Source: Wolinella sp052173415
GTDB lineage: Bacteria; Campylobacterota; Campylobacteria; Campylobacterales; Helicobacteraceae
DNA length: 64,000 nt
Direction: 5' to 3'
Assembly: GCA_052173415.1 (NCBI GenBank)
Contig: JBQMYQ010000002.1
Coordinates: 16,591-80,590 of the forward strand
Positions within the stretch are counted from its first letter, which is position 1, and each line of letters opens with the position of its first letter. Of this stretch, positions 8,926-17,629 are shown in pieces. The notes below the pieces were generated by a model. That model did no database searches. It was not told where the DNA came from and worked only from the letters and a program-made list of their open reading frames with translations. Made by a program: the position numbers and the translations under genes.

Positions 8926-10440
8926 TTAAGCGACGAAAATCGTCTTAAACTCTTCTAATGCCTTGGAGAGCGTCTCTTCAGTTTCCTTATCAATCATTTT
9001 TTTAGTTCTAATATCCTCGAAAATCTGCGGATATTTTGCCTCAATGAATGGATAAAGCTCCGCCTCGAACTTCGTAATCTTATTTGCAGAAACATCGTCC
9101 ATATAGCCTTTAGCTCCGGCAAAAATAATGACCACCTGCCGCTCAATAGGCAAAGGTGCGTAAGGAGGTTGTTTTAAAACCTCAACCATTCTCTGCCCAC
9201 GCTCGAGTTGCTTGCGGCTTGACTCATCAAGGTCGGAAGCAAATTGTGCAAACGCTTGAAGCTCTCGATACTGCGCAAGATCAAGTCGCAACGTGCCCGC
9301 AACTTGCTTAGTTGCTTTAATCTGCGCTGCACCCCCGACCCTAGATACGGACAATCCTACGTTAATTGCAGGACGAACACCCGAATTAAACAGATCAGTC
9401 TCAAGGAAAATTTGCCCATCAGTAATTGAGATGACGTTTGTGGGAATATAAGCTGCGACATCGCCAGCTTGGGTTTCAATAATAGGAAGAGCTGTCAAAG
9501 AGCCGGCTCCTAACTCATCGCTGACTTTGGCTGCACGTTCAAGAAGCCGAGAGTGCAAATAGAATACATCTCCAGGGAATGCCTCACGACCCGGAGGGCG
9601 ACGAAGGATAAGCGACATCTCGCGATATGCCACCGCATGCTTGCTGAGATCATCATAAATAATAAGCGCATGTCGCGCGTTATCACGGAAATATTCACCC
9701 ATAGTTACGCCCGTATAAGGAGCAAGGAACTGCATTGCCGCAGAATCGGAAGCAGGTGCATTGACAATAATCGTATATTCCATCGCACCATGCTCTTCAA
9801 GCTTGCGAACCACCTGAGCAACAGTCGATTCCTTCTGTCCGATCGCGACATAGATACACACGACGTCCTGACCTTTTTGGTTGATAATCGTGTCAATCGC
9901 GACGGTAGTTTTTCCCGTTTGACGATCCCCGATGATAAGCTCTCGCTGACCGCGACCGATAGGCACCAACGCATCGATAGCCTTCAAGCCCGTCTGAAGT
10001 GGCTCATGCACGGATTTTCGCTGCATAATTCCCGGAGCCTTCTCCTCGACAAATCGATATTCATTCGTCTCAATCGTGCCTTTGCCATCGACAGGCTCGC
10101 CAATTCCATTAACCACTCGTCCCATGAGCGCATCACCCACAGGGACTTTCATTAATTTGCCCAACCTCTTAACTGACGTGCCCTCTTTGATGTTTTTGCC
10201 TAAACCCAAAACAACGACACCTACGCTGTTTTCTTCGAGGTTTGATGCCAAACCTCGATCACCCGTGTCAAACTCCACCATCTCATAAGACATGACATTT
10301 TTCAGCCCATAAACTTTCGCTACTCCATCAGCAAAAGCTATGACACGCCCCGTCTCCGCCACATTAACATCTAGCTCAAAGCTCTCGATCCGCTCCTTAA
10401 TAATCGAGCTGATCTCATCTGCTTGCATCTTCGCTACCAC
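8926..10440 (-). CDS. atpA: ATP synthase F1 alpha subunit
   Basis: Non-catalytic nucleotide-binding subunit of F1. The 504 residues include Walker A GDRQTGKT, the ALIIYDDLSKHAVAYREMSL segment with IIYDDL as Walker B, and LRRPPGREAFPGDVFYLHSRLLERAA. GTG 10440 is used as start (GGAG about five bases upstream). An in-frame ATG lies twelve bases further in. The GGAATC word occurs only once in this 1.5 kb gene, well below the local average. Confidence 0.98.
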   Translation of the reverse strand: MVAKMQADEISSIIKERIESFELDVNVAETGRVIAFADGVAKVYGLKNVMSYEMVEFDTGDRGLASNLEENSVGVVVLGLGKNIKEGTSVKRLGKLMKVPVGDALMGRVVNGIGEPVDGKGTIETNEYRFVEEKAPGIMQRKSVHEPLQTGLKAIDALVPIGRGQRELIIGDRQTGKTTVAIDTIINQKGQDVVCIYVAIGQKESTVAQVVRKLEEHGAMEYTIIVNAPASDSAAMQFLAPYTGVTMGEYFRDNARHALIIYDDLSKHAVAYREMSLILRRPPGREAFPGDVFYLHSRLLERAAKVSDELGAGSLTALPIIETQAGDVAAYIPTNVISITDGQIFLETDLFNSGVRPAINVGLSVSRVGGAAQIKATKQVAGTLRLDLAQYRELQAFAQFASDLDESSRKQLERGQRMVEVLKQPPYAPLPIERQVVIIFAGAKGYMDDVSANKITKFEAELYPFIEAKYPQIFEDIRTKKMIDKETEETLSKALEEFKTIFVA

Positions 10441-10459
10441 TATTTCTCCTTTCTTAAAA

Positions 10460-11005
10460 TTAAAATGCTTGCAAAATATGATTTCTCAAATCATTGATGA
10501 AACGATCTCGCAAAAATGAGACCTCGATTCCCAAATCTTCGACCACTAGTCGCACACCCTCTAAATTCTCCTCTCTTTGCGAAAGAACTAGTTTGGCATG
10601 CAATTTCTTAGCAAGCATAGCCTCAATAGCCTTGAGTGTTGCCTCATCAAAGGCTTCCTTGAGTGTCAGAGTGGCGACATATTCATTGCGACTTTTTGCC
10701 AAGAATCGCTCAAGCTCTTTGCAGATATCAGGAAGGAGCTCCAAACGATTCCGCTCCGCGAGCGCCTTTACAAAATTAATTAACCTCGTCTCGCCAACCC
10801 TTTTACCCGCTTCCAAAATATCAATCATCACTTGACTTTTTAAAGCCTTGGGAATCTGTGGTGATAAAATCACATCAATAAAATCCTCAGATCTAAAAGC
10901 CTTCTCGCTTTTTTTAAACCACTCCAAAGCAAGAGGGATTTTCTCCTCTCCTATACTCTCGACCAACGCCTTGGCATAACGCTTCGCAACCAACTCCCTC
11001 ATCAT
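10460..11005 (-). CDS. atpH: ATP synthase F1 delta subunit
   Basis: Connects the peripheral stalk to the top of F1. The 181-residue length and the N-terminal ELVAKRYAKALVESI motif match OSCP/delta proteins. The C-terminal part has the weakly conserved EVSFLRDRFINDLRNHI. Two ATGs in tandem (11005, 11002) are possible starts; the gene overlaps the end of atpF by four bases. Sequence conservation is lower than for alpha and beta, as is normal. Confidence 0.93.
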   Translation of the reverse strand: MMRELVAKRYAKALVESIGEEKIPLALEWFKKSEKAFRSEDFIDVILSPQIPKALKSQVMIDILEAGKRVGETRLINFVKALAERNRLELLPDICKELERFLAKSRNEYVATLTLKEAFDEATLKAIEAMLAKKLHAKLVLSQREENLEGVRLVVEDLGIEVSFLRDRFINDLRNHILQAF

Positions 11006-11508
11006 GCCACCTTCTTTAGTAAAATATCCGCATACGCGCTCTTCTCAAGCTTAGTCGCATCACCACCAAAGAGCTCGGAGAGGATCTCGCCAACTACATC
11101 TCGCTCCCTTCTTCGCTTCTCAAATTCCATGGAATCTTGATAGTGTCGGATCAAGTGCTCTACCTCTATTTTGGTATTTTCCTCTATTTTTTGAGTGAGC
11201 AACAATGCCTCTTTGCGCGCAGAGACGATTATTTCCTCAGCTTTACGCTTCGATTCCTCAAGTCTCTTTTGGGCTTGCTCTTTTGCATGTTTAGATTCCT
11301 TGAGCTTTTCTTGGACTTTGCTAAGCTCTGTAGCAATCGATTCCTGACGCGCGACGAACATAGCCTTAATCTTACCTGCAGCCAAATAGTAGAGAATCGC
11401 GACATAGATAACAAAATTAATCGTCCGCTCAATAATATCCGTCCCTCCTCCATCAGCAAGCAAAACCGTAGGAATCAAGAGACCTATAAGATAGATTCTA
11501 CTCATCAA
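11002..11508 (-). CDS. atpF: ATP synthase Fo subunit b
   Basis: Peripheral-stalk subunit. The 168 residues begin with a hydrophobic leader (about 3-18), then a membrane segment (about 28-46, FVIYVAILYYLAAGKI), followed by a long, highly charged helix typical of b subunits. The leader ending in LLADGGG may be a cleaved signal peptide, as is known for some b subunits in this group. It is followed by atpH with overlap and preceded by a second b-type gene eight bases away. Confidence 0.93.
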   Translation of the reverse strand: MMSRIYLIGLLIPTVLLADGGGTDIIERTINFVIYVAILYYLAAGKIKAMFVARQESIATELSKVQEKLKESKHAKEQAQKRLEESKRKAEEIIVSARKEALLLTQKIEENTKIEVEHLIRHYQDSMEFEKRRRERDVVGEILSELFGGDATKLEKSAYADILLKKVA

Positions 11509-11516
11509 TACTCTCC

Positions 11517-11942
11517 CTATAATTGACTTATCTTAGCTTTCAGACTCTCGCGATAGAGAGGCATTTGCGCAAGGAGCGAGCTTCTGAGCACACCCTCCTC
11601 CTCTGCAAGAACCTTTAAGAACTCTTTCTTCTTTTTCTCTAGCTCCTCATGCTTTGTGGTAATCTTTTTCTCAGAGATTGCCATCGCGCTCTGGATCGCT
11701 TTCTCTCGGATCAAATTCGCCTCTGACCTCGCTTGTGTGAGGACCCTAGCCGCCTCTGCATCAAGAAAAGCAATTTCGCTACCATTATTTTGAATACTCT
11801 CCAAATCGCTTTTAATCGATATATTCCGATTGTCTATGAAAGTCAGCAACGGCTTATACAGCCACTTATTCAGCAGATACACCGACAGGATAAAGATGGT
11901 AAAAACGACGAGCATTAGCCAAGGATTAACACTCAAACTCAT
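11517..11942 (-). CDS. ATP synthase Fo subunit b' (second b-type subunit)
   Basis: The 141 residues have a membrane segment near the N-terminus (about 8-28) and a long charged helix with LYKPLLTFIDNRNISIKSDL, the typical stalk entry of b/b' subunits. The ATG at 11942 follows AAGGAG by five bases, which decides the start over the GTG two codons upstream. It is the first gene of the ATP synthase operon. The Fo a and c subunits are not nearby, which is usual in Campylobacterota. Confidence 0.92.
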   Translation of the reverse strand: MSLSVNPWLMLVVFTIFILSVYLLNKWLYKPLLTFIDNRNISIKSDLESIQNNGSEIAFLDAEAARVLTQARSEANLIREKAIQSAMAISEKKITTKHEELEKKKKEFLKVLAEEEGVLRSSLLAQMPLYRESLKAKISQL

Positions 11943-11966
11943 CAACACTCCTTAAAAAATTTTTCG

Positions 11967-11972
11967 ATTCTA
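11967..11972 (-). promoter_or_regulatory. Probable -10 box for the ATP synthase operon
   Basis: TAGAAT on the minus strand, preceded by TGC, in the 53-base gap between parB and the first atp gene. It indicates that the atp-tol operon has its own promoter instead of relying on parAB. The box continues into CG, giving TAGAATCG, a form shared with the hup and uppP promoters. Confidence 0.6.
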
Positions 11973-11995
11973 GCACGCCTACCTCATCACTTTAC

Positions 11996-12880
11996 TTAAA
12001 AGTTGAGATGTGTTAAAGATTTAATAAACCCTCGAACCTCCCTCTCTTCTTTAAAATCCAAAATAATTTTCGACCCCTTTAAGGTCACACTCAACCCCAT
12101 CTCCTTCATCAGCACAACAAGCTCATGAAGCGAAGCACTATGGTCATGCTCGACTCTCTTTGTCTTAGAAGCACTATTTTTTTGCGGTGTATCCTCTTTG
12201 AGATTCTTAATCAATGCCTCCGTCTCACGCACACTGAGCCGCTGCCCGATAATCGAATCAAGAGCAACTTTCTGCTCTTTTGGCTCAAGTGCGACTAAAA
12301 CCTTTGCGTGCCCTTGGGTAATCTCCCCTTCAAGAAGCTGTGTTTGCACCTCATCACATAAGCTCAAAAGTCGCAACGTATTAGTAATCTGCGTGCGGGA
12401 CTTGGAAATTCTCTTGGCTAGCTCCTCGTGGGTAATCCCATAATCCTCAAGAAGCTCTTTGTAGCTTTGCGCTAGGTCAATGGGGTTAAGATTCTCGCGC
12501 TGAATATTCTCAATCAATGCCACTTCTCGTAGCTTTGCTACCTCAATATCCGCGATGACTGCCTTAATTGTAGGTAATCCCGCGAGCTTAGAAGCACGCA
12601 ATCTCCGCTCCCCAGCAATTAGCGAATAGCCCCCCTCATCATTGCTAAGGACGAGAATCGGCTGTAATAGACCATGCTCTTTAATGGAGTGCGCGAGCTC
12701 CTCGAGCGAGGCGGAATCAAAGTGCTTGCGCGGTTGAAAGGGGTTTGGCTTTATTATATCAATATCAAGCTCCACCACAAGCTCCGAACTGCTACTCAGG
12801 TCATTCTCATATGCGCGCTCTACCTCGCCTAAAATCGCCCCAAGCCCGCGACCAAGTGCCACGCCTTTCTTTTTTGCCAC
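11996..12880 (-). CDS. parB: Chromosome partitioning protein ParB
   Basis: Binds centromere-like parS sites and, with ParA, segregates the chromosome. The 294 residues show the ParB N-terminal CTP-binding motifs (PNPFQPRKHFD, LIAGERRLRA), a central helix-turn-helix (ELAKRISKSRTQITNTLRLL) and a C-terminal dimerisation region. The start MAKKKGVALGRGLGAILG is typical. It follows parA by two bases. I saw no clear parS palindrome in the window. Confidence 0.97.
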   Translation of the reverse strand: MAKKKGVALGRGLGAILGEVERAYENDLSSSSELVVELDIDIIKPNPFQPRKHFDSASLEELAHSIKEHGLLQPILVLSNDEGGYSLIAGERRLRASKLAGLPTIKAVIADIEVAKLREVALIENIQRENLNPIDLAQSYKELLEDYGITHEELAKRISKSRTQITNTLRLLSLCDEVQTQLLEGEITQGHAKVLVALEPKEQKVALDSIIGQRLSVRETEALIKNLKEDTPQKNSASKTKRVEHDHSASLHELVVLMKEMGLSVTLKGSKIILDFKEEREVRGFIKSLTHLNF

Positions 12881-12882
12881 GA

Positions 12883-13671
12883 TTATGCCCCTTCCAAAAT
12901 GACTTTTGCAAGGTTCTGATAAGCAACATTCCCTGATGATCGCACGTCATGAAGAATAATCGGCTTTCCAAAGCTCGGCGATTCCGCTAGTTTGACACTC
13001 CGAGGCACGACAATAAATGAAGAACTGTCGCGATCTTTGAGGAGATGTTTGCCAAAATGTTGCGTCAAATCGGCAAAAACCTGACGTGAGAGATTGTTCT
13101 GCGCACTAAACATCGTCGGGAGGAATCCCCTAATCACAAGCTTAGGATTGATCGCTCGGCGAAGAAGCTTCATTGTATTAAGCAGCTGCACCACCCCCTC
13201 AAGCGCAAAATACTCACACTGGACAGGAATAATCACCGAATGCGCCGCCCCAAGCGCGTTGATAGTGAGGGGTCCGAGCGCAGGTGGGGAATCGATAATG
13301 ATATAGTCATATCGATCCACGACCTCCTCGATTTTATCACGCAAGATGAGCTCTCTTCCGTTGCGCCTATCATCATAAAACTCCTTCTCGATTCCTACAA
13401 GACCGATATTTGATGGAGCGATAAAAAGCGTGGGAATCGCCGTCTTTTGCACGATTTGCGAGAGGCGACGTGTGCCGATCATCACGTGGTAGATGTTAGA
13501 CTCAATCTCATCGCGGCGAATCCCTAAACTCGCCGTCGCATTGGCTTGCGGATCGGCATCGATGAGTAGCACCTTCTTCTCCGCAGCAGCTAGTGACGCC
13601 GCCAAATTCACCGCCGTGGTCGTCTTCCCTACTCCACCCTTTTGGTTCGCAATCGCTATAATCTCGCCCAT
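12883..13671 (-). CDS. parA: Chromosome partitioning ATPase ParA (Soj)
   Basis: ATPase that moves ParB-bound origins. The deviant Walker A motif KGGVGKTT lies at residues 11-18, followed by DADPQANATASLG and DSPPALGPLTINAL. ATG 13671 gives a 262-residue protein that starts MGEIIAIANQKGG as in other ParA proteins. The longer upstream frame overlaps birA and is not conserved. It lies 25 bases downstream of birA. Confidence 0.97.
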   Translation of the reverse strand: MGEIIAIANQKGGVGKTTTAVNLAASLAAAEKKVLLIDADPQANATASLGIRRDEIESNIYHVMIGTRRLSQIVQKTAIPTLFIAPSNIGLVGIEKEFYDDRRNGRELILRDKIEEVVDRYDYIIIDSPPALGPLTINALGAAHSVIIPVQCEYFALEGVVQLLNTMKLLRRAINPKLVIRGFLPTMFSAQNNLSRQVFADLTQHFGKHLLKDRDSSSFIVVPRSVKLAESPSFGKPIILHDVRSSGNVAYQNLAKVILEGA

Positions 13672-13696
13672 ATCCAAATCCCCGTCGTTCCTAAAA

Positions 13697-14350
13697 TCAT
13701 CTCGCGCTATAAATCTTCTCGCCGTGAAGCAAAAGCGCACCATCGTCACATAAAAGAGCCTCCCTAGCGTGCACCTGCTCCCCTTTGTGATGAAAAACAA
13801 AGTCTGAATTAAGCTTGAATTCTACCTTGTATTTATTAAAAGTTGGCTTCCATTCCCACGGTTGTTCAATCTCGCTCAAAAACTCCTCAATTACCCCATT
13901 CCACGATATTTCAGGCTCAAGAGCTCCATAAATTTCGCTCGGAGTGATGAGATTTGCCCCGATTCCCACAACCAAAGCTTCGCTGATTTTAGAAGTGAGC
14001 ACGCCTCCGAGCTTTTTCTCCGCAAGATATAGGTCATTAGGCCATTTGAGCCACACTTTTGAGCCACGCCGCTCCAAAATTCGCTTGAAATGATAGCCAA
14101 AATAGATGGACGCAGAAACGATCGGAAGGTCGTTAGGCAAGCTCTTTAGAGAGAGCGCAAAAGAGAAAGTGAGCGCGCGATTCCTCCCCTCCCAGCGATT
14201 CCCGCGACTGCCGATTCCCGCACTTTGGCGTTTGGCAATAATCGCAAAAGGGGGCGCGATTCTCCCCGCGCGCACCTCATCACAGAGCCATAATTGCGTG
14301 GAGGGTAGCTCCTCAATATAGCGTATCTCCACGCGTGAGCCTCCTGCCAT
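13697..14350 (-). CDS. birA: Biotin-[acetyl-CoA-carboxylase] ligase
   Basis: Attaches biotin to carboxylase carrier proteins. The 217 residues contain the ligase motif GIGSRGNRWEG, KWPNDLYLAEKKLGGVL and VGIGANL, but no N-terminal DNA-binding domain. It is therefore the short, non-regulatory form. The start overlaps the end of fmt by 38 bases; a start further inside (for example near VEIRYIEELPSTQ) is possible. The order fmt-birA-parA-parB matches H. pylori. Confidence 0.93.
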   Translation of the reverse strand: MAGGSRVEIRYIEELPSTQLWLCDEVRAGRIAPPFAIIAKRQSAGIGSRGNRWEGRNRALTFSFALSLKSLPNDLPIVSASIYFGYHFKRILERRGSKVWLKWPNDLYLAEKKLGGVLTSKISEALVVGIGANLITPSEIYGALEPEISWNGVIEEFLSEIEQPWEWKPTFNKYKVEFKLNSDFVFHHKGEQVHAREALLCDDGALLLHGEKIYSAR

Positions 14351-15230
14351 TGATGTAGCTCAGCGCGTCAATCTCCCTTTTGGATGGGGCTTGCACACTG
14401 AAAATTTTCAAAATCCCCTGCGCACAACCCACGACCACGCCATCACTCTCAAGAGCCAAAATCTCACCCTCCTGATGAGTGCCCTCTTCGCTAATTAGCG
14501 CAATTTCACGCAGTTTCAATCCGGAAGCGAGATGGATTCCTGGCCAGCCCTTAAAAGCGCGGTAAAAATCATACACCCTGCCCGCATGGAGGAATCGCAT
14601 CTCCCCTTCGCATTTTTGGATCTTTTTGCAATAAGAGCTATCCGCCTCAATCTGAGGAATCGCGCGCAGGCTAGAAAATCGCCTCAAAGTTTTTACCCCT
14701 AACGCAGCCGCTTGTTTGGAGAGCTCCTCAAAAAGTCGCGCACTATCCCAAGTTTTAGGCACTTTGATGAAGCTAAAGGCAAGCACATCGCCACAATCCA
14801 GTCCCTCCTCCATCAGCATCGCGCTCACGCCACTAAAATTATCGCCCCGCCGTAGCGATTCCTGAATAGGACTCGCCCCGCGATAAAGCGGGAGAATCGA
14901 AGCGTGCAGATTGATACAAGGCGCGATATCCAAAATAGCGCGTGGGAGGATTTTCCCATACGCCGCCACAAGGATGAAATCCGGCTCAAGCGCGCGCCAC
15001 TGCTGCTCCAAACGCGCCTCTTTCAGATTCTCCGGCTGAAAGAGCGGCACATGCGCAAGCCGCTTGAGTGCGAACTCCTTAACTGGCGGCACACTTAGCT
15101 CTTGCTTTCTCCCTGCGGGCTTATCGGGCTGTGAAACCACCCCGACTACCTCGATGTCTTCGCACGAGCAAAGTGCCTCCAAAATCACCCGCGCATACTC
15201 GGGTGTCCCCATAAATAGCACACGAATCAT
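14313..15230 (-). CDS. fmt: Methionyl-tRNA formyltransferase
   Basis: Formylates initiator tRNA. In 305 residues it has RVLFMGTPEYARVIL at the start, the folate-site HASILPLYRGASPIQ (catalytic His and the PLYRG loop), LMEEGLDCGDVL and a C-terminal domain with FKGWPGIHL. Its ATG overlaps the proB stop as ATGA, so its translation was coupled to proB. The proB frameshifts may therefore lower fmt expression unless it has its own initiation. Confidence 0.96.
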   Translation of the reverse strand: MIRVLFMGTPEYARVILEALCSCEDIEVVGVVSQPDKPAGRKQELSVPPVKEFALKRLAHVPLFQPENLKEARLEQQWRALEPDFILVAAYGKILPRAILDIAPCINLHASILPLYRGASPIQESLRRGDNFSGVSAMLMEEGLDCGDVLAFSFIKVPKTWDSARLFEELSKQAAALGVKTLRRFSSLRAIPQIEADSSYCKKIQKCEGEMRFLHAGRVYDFYRAFKGWPGIHLASGLKLREIALISEEGTHQEGEILALESDGVVVGCAQGILKIFSVQAPSKREIDALSYINGRRLTRGDTLY

Positions 15231-16011
15231 GCCTCATCTCCTGTGATAAATAGTGTCCCTCGCTCATGGATTCCCTCCAGCAAAAAGTAACGCGCATCGC
15301 TTAAGTCAAAGCCATTTGCTAAAAACATCTTGCCTCCGCGCTTCATTAGAAAGTCCGCCGCTTGGAGCTTTGTGACGATTCCTCCTGTGGCAAACGCGTG
15401 ATTGGGCGAGGCGTGCGCCTCAAGCTCTTGCGCGCTCAAAGCATGGATGACCTTGCGTAGCCTCGCGTCGGAAAACTCCCTAGGATTGCGGTCATAATAG
15501 CCATCAATATCGCTCAAAATAACTAGCATCTGCGCCAAAATAGTGCGCCACATGCGCTGAAAGGCGGTCATTACCGCCAAAAACTGCAAGCAAATCAAGC
15601 TCCTTAGTCGCCACCGCGTCATTTTCATTAATGATTAGGAAGCGCGCGATTCTTTAGCAGAACTTTCACGGTGTTATGGGCGTTTTCTGTGCGTTTGCGA
15701 GAATCAAAATCAAAAGCCGAGAGCAACATCTGCGCGGGTAAAATCCCATGAGGCGCGAGCTTCTCGCGATAGAGATTCATAAGAAGTGGCTGTCCGATCG
15801 CTGCGAGTGCTTGACGGTTTGGAATCGTCTCTTTGGAGAGCCTAAGAGCCGTGTATCCCGTAGCGACCGCCGCTGAAGTAACCAAAATGACCTCATATTT
15901 GTGCGTGCGCAACTCGGCGATGAACGCACAGAGGGAATCAATGCGCTCAAACGCCATCTCCTGCCCTTTGCTTAACAGCGCGCTTCCGACCTTTAGCACG
16001 AGCCGCTTCAT
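15227..16011 (-). pseudogene. proB: Glutamate 5-kinase, broken by two frameshifts
   Basis: First enzyme of proline synthesis. Frame 1 (16011 to about 15635) encodes MKRLVLKVGSALL through NRALP and then stops. Skipping one base restores a convincing second-frame segment, IINENDAVATKELDLLAVF then GGNDRLSAHVAHYFGAD. This again loses frame near 15540, and the third frame carries MLVILSDIDGYYDRNP to the TGA at 15227. All three parts align in order with ProB (active-site GSALL, NENDAVAT, ILSDIDG), so this is one gene of about 260 codons without a PUA domain. Neither break lies in a long homopolymer. It overlaps obgE and fmt by four and three bases. It is a pseudogene unless the indels are sequencing errors. 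Confidence 0.88.
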
Positions 16012-17216
16012 GCCCGCCCCCTCAAGCTCGCATAAAGCAGGTAGATAAGCGACTGGATATTCGCGTGCGTAACCGATGAGATCGGGAGGATAAAGCGCGG
16101 AGGGGGAATTGATATGAGAGGAATCGATGAGGAATCGGGCGATTCTTGCTTATTGTGCGCTTGCTTCTCCTCTATCTGATTCCTGCCTATCTGCCTCTCA
16201 TCTACTCGATTCCCGTATGATTGTGACCCTACATTTTCACATAAATCACTGGCAATATATGTGGGAAGCCCATCTGCAAGGGGATATTTCGGATTTTCAT
16301 TAGGAGTGATTCCCAGCTCTTGCAAGAATCGAGCAATCTTCTCTCTTACCTCATGAACTGGGAGGGAATCGACCCTTGAGAGCGCGAGTGCAAAGGGTCT
16401 TCGGGCAAGCTCAGGGCTAAAACGCTCCAATTCCCTCCGCAAAATTTTAAGCTGCTCCAGAGGCTCGCGATAATTCACCAAATCAATCACAAAAAGTAGC
16501 ATTTTTGTCCGCTCGATGTGGCGCAAAAACTCTAACCCAAGCCCCTTGCCCTCGCTCGCCCCATCAATAATCCCCGGAATATCCGCCATCACGAAGGAGT
16601 GAAGCTCATCGACATTCACCACGCCCAGCGCAGGGATAAGCGTCGTGAATTCATAATCCGCCACCAAAGGACGCGCATTTGAGAGCGTGGAGATGAGCGT
16701 GGATTTCCCCACATTAGGGAATCCGACCAACCCCACATCGGCAATGAGCTTGAGCTCCAGCCGCACATGACGCTCCTGCCCTGCGATTCCTTCTTGCGCA
16801 TAGGTAGGACGCTGATTGACCGAGCTTTTGAAGTGAAAATTCCCTAGCCCCCCTTTACCCCCCTCCAAAAAGAGAATACGCTCGCCCCCTTTTTGCAAAT
16901 CAAGCAGCAGCTCGCCGCTCTCGTAATCAAAAACCTGCGTGCCGGGTGGGACGATGACGATCATATCTTCGCCACTTTTGCCACTCATACGCTTCCCCAT
17001 ACCCGGCTGCCCGTTTTTGGCATGGAAGTGCTTCGCGCCTCTAAATTTTGAAAGCGTATCGGTGTTGGTGTCCGCCTCAAAGTAGAGATTGCCCCCTTTG
17101 CCGCCATCACCGCCATCAGGACCGCCCTGGATCACATATTTTTCACGACGAAACGAGACGGCTCCTGCGCCGCCTTTACCTGAAGCGACGTGAATATCGA
17201 CCTTATCTACGAACAT
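16008..17216 (-). CDS. obgE: Ribosome-assembly GTPase Obg
   Basis: Essential GTPase acting in large-subunit assembly. The N-terminal glycine-rich Obg fold (1-158) is followed by a G domain with G1 GFPNVGKSTL, G3 DIPGIIDG and G5 PISSVTH. Two oddities: the G4 motif reads SRVD in place of NKxD, and about 75 residues between G4 and G5 form a polar, low-complexity insert (around residues 285-365). That insert is encoded by a DNA segment unusually dense in the GGAATC word. No OCT domain follows. The 402-residue length is explained by the insert. Confidence 0.95.
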   Translation of the reverse strand: MFVDKVDIHVASGKGGAGAVSFRREKYVIQGGPDGGDGGKGGNLYFEADTNTDTLSKFRGAKHFHAKNGQPGMGKRMSGKSGEDMIVIVPPGTQVFDYESGELLLDLQKGGERILFLEGGKGGLGNFHFKSSVNQRPTYAQEGIAGQERHVRLELKLIADVGLVGFPNVGKSTLISTLSNARPLVADYEFTTLIPALGVVNVDELHSFVMADIPGIIDGASEGKGLGLEFLRHIERTKMLLFVIDLVNYREPLEQLKILRRELERFSPELARRPFALALSRVDSLPVHEVREKIARFLQELGITPNENPKYPLADGLPTYIASDLCENVGSQSYGNRVDERQIGRNQIEEKQAHNKQESPDSSSIPLISIPPPRFILPISSVTHANIQSLIYLLYASLRGRA

Positions 17217-17322
17217 CTACACAATACCTTTTGCATTTTCAGATGCGCTCCTTAGCCAAAAGCTCGAGTCACTTTGGGAAGTTTAGGGGAGATTTTATCT
17301 TATCTTGGAGGGCAAAAGGTAA

Positions 17323-17350
17323 GATTCCCGCGCCAAAACAGCGAGGAATC
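17323..17350 (-). terminator. Inverted GGAATC-word pair downstream of rpmA
   Basis: On the minus strand, 13 bases after the rpmA stop, GATTCC and GGAATC arms enclose a CG-rich interior (CGC...GCG) and a T-rich loop, giving a stable hairpin followed by TTACCTTTT. Its place at the end of the rplU-rpmA unit supports a terminator role. Confidence 0.6.
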
Positions 17351-17362
17351 CACCAAAAAAGC

Positions 17363-17620
17363 TTAAGAAGCGGGGTAAATGGAAACTTTTTTACGATCCT
17401 TATCTTTGCGCTCAAACTTCACCACGCCATCAATAAGCGCAAAAATCGTATGATCCGTGCCGATTCCCACATTATTGCCGGGGTGAATCTTTGTCCCTCG
17501 CTGACGAATAATAATATTACCCGCTCGGACAAATTCGCCACCAAACTTCTTCACACCTAAGCGTCGCCCCGCGGAATCGCGGTTGTTCTGGGTGCTACCT
17601 TGACCTTTTTTGTGTGCCAT
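17363..17620 (-). CDS. rpmA: 50S ribosomal protein L27
   Basis: Component of the peptidyl-transferase region of the large subunit. The 85 residues begin MAHKKGQGSTQNNRDSAGRR and continue VKKFGGEFVRAGNIIIRQRGTKIHPG, matching L27 throughout. There is no N-terminal extension needing cleavage. It lies nine bases downstream of rplU, as in most bacteria. Confidence 0.99.
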   Translation of the reverse strand: MAHKKGQGSTQNNRDSAGRRLGVKKFGGEFVRAGNIIIRQRGTKIHPGNNVGIGTDHTIFALIDGVVKFERKDKDRKKVSIYPAS

Positions 17621-17629
17621 CTCTTCTCC

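Noticed and set aside
9553..10155. Open frame of 200 residues opposite atpA
   Set aside because: It is a mirror of the highly conserved atpA sequence, a common cause of long antisense frames.
11996..13671. A parS centromere site near parAB
   Set aside because: I looked for a GTTTCAC/GTGAAAC-type palindrome and found none by eye; sites may be outside the window.
16840..16870. Two runs of six C in obgE as a phase-variable tract
   Set aside because: They encode the conserved glycine-rich Obg fold (GGKGG) and are needed for the protein; both are short for slippage control.
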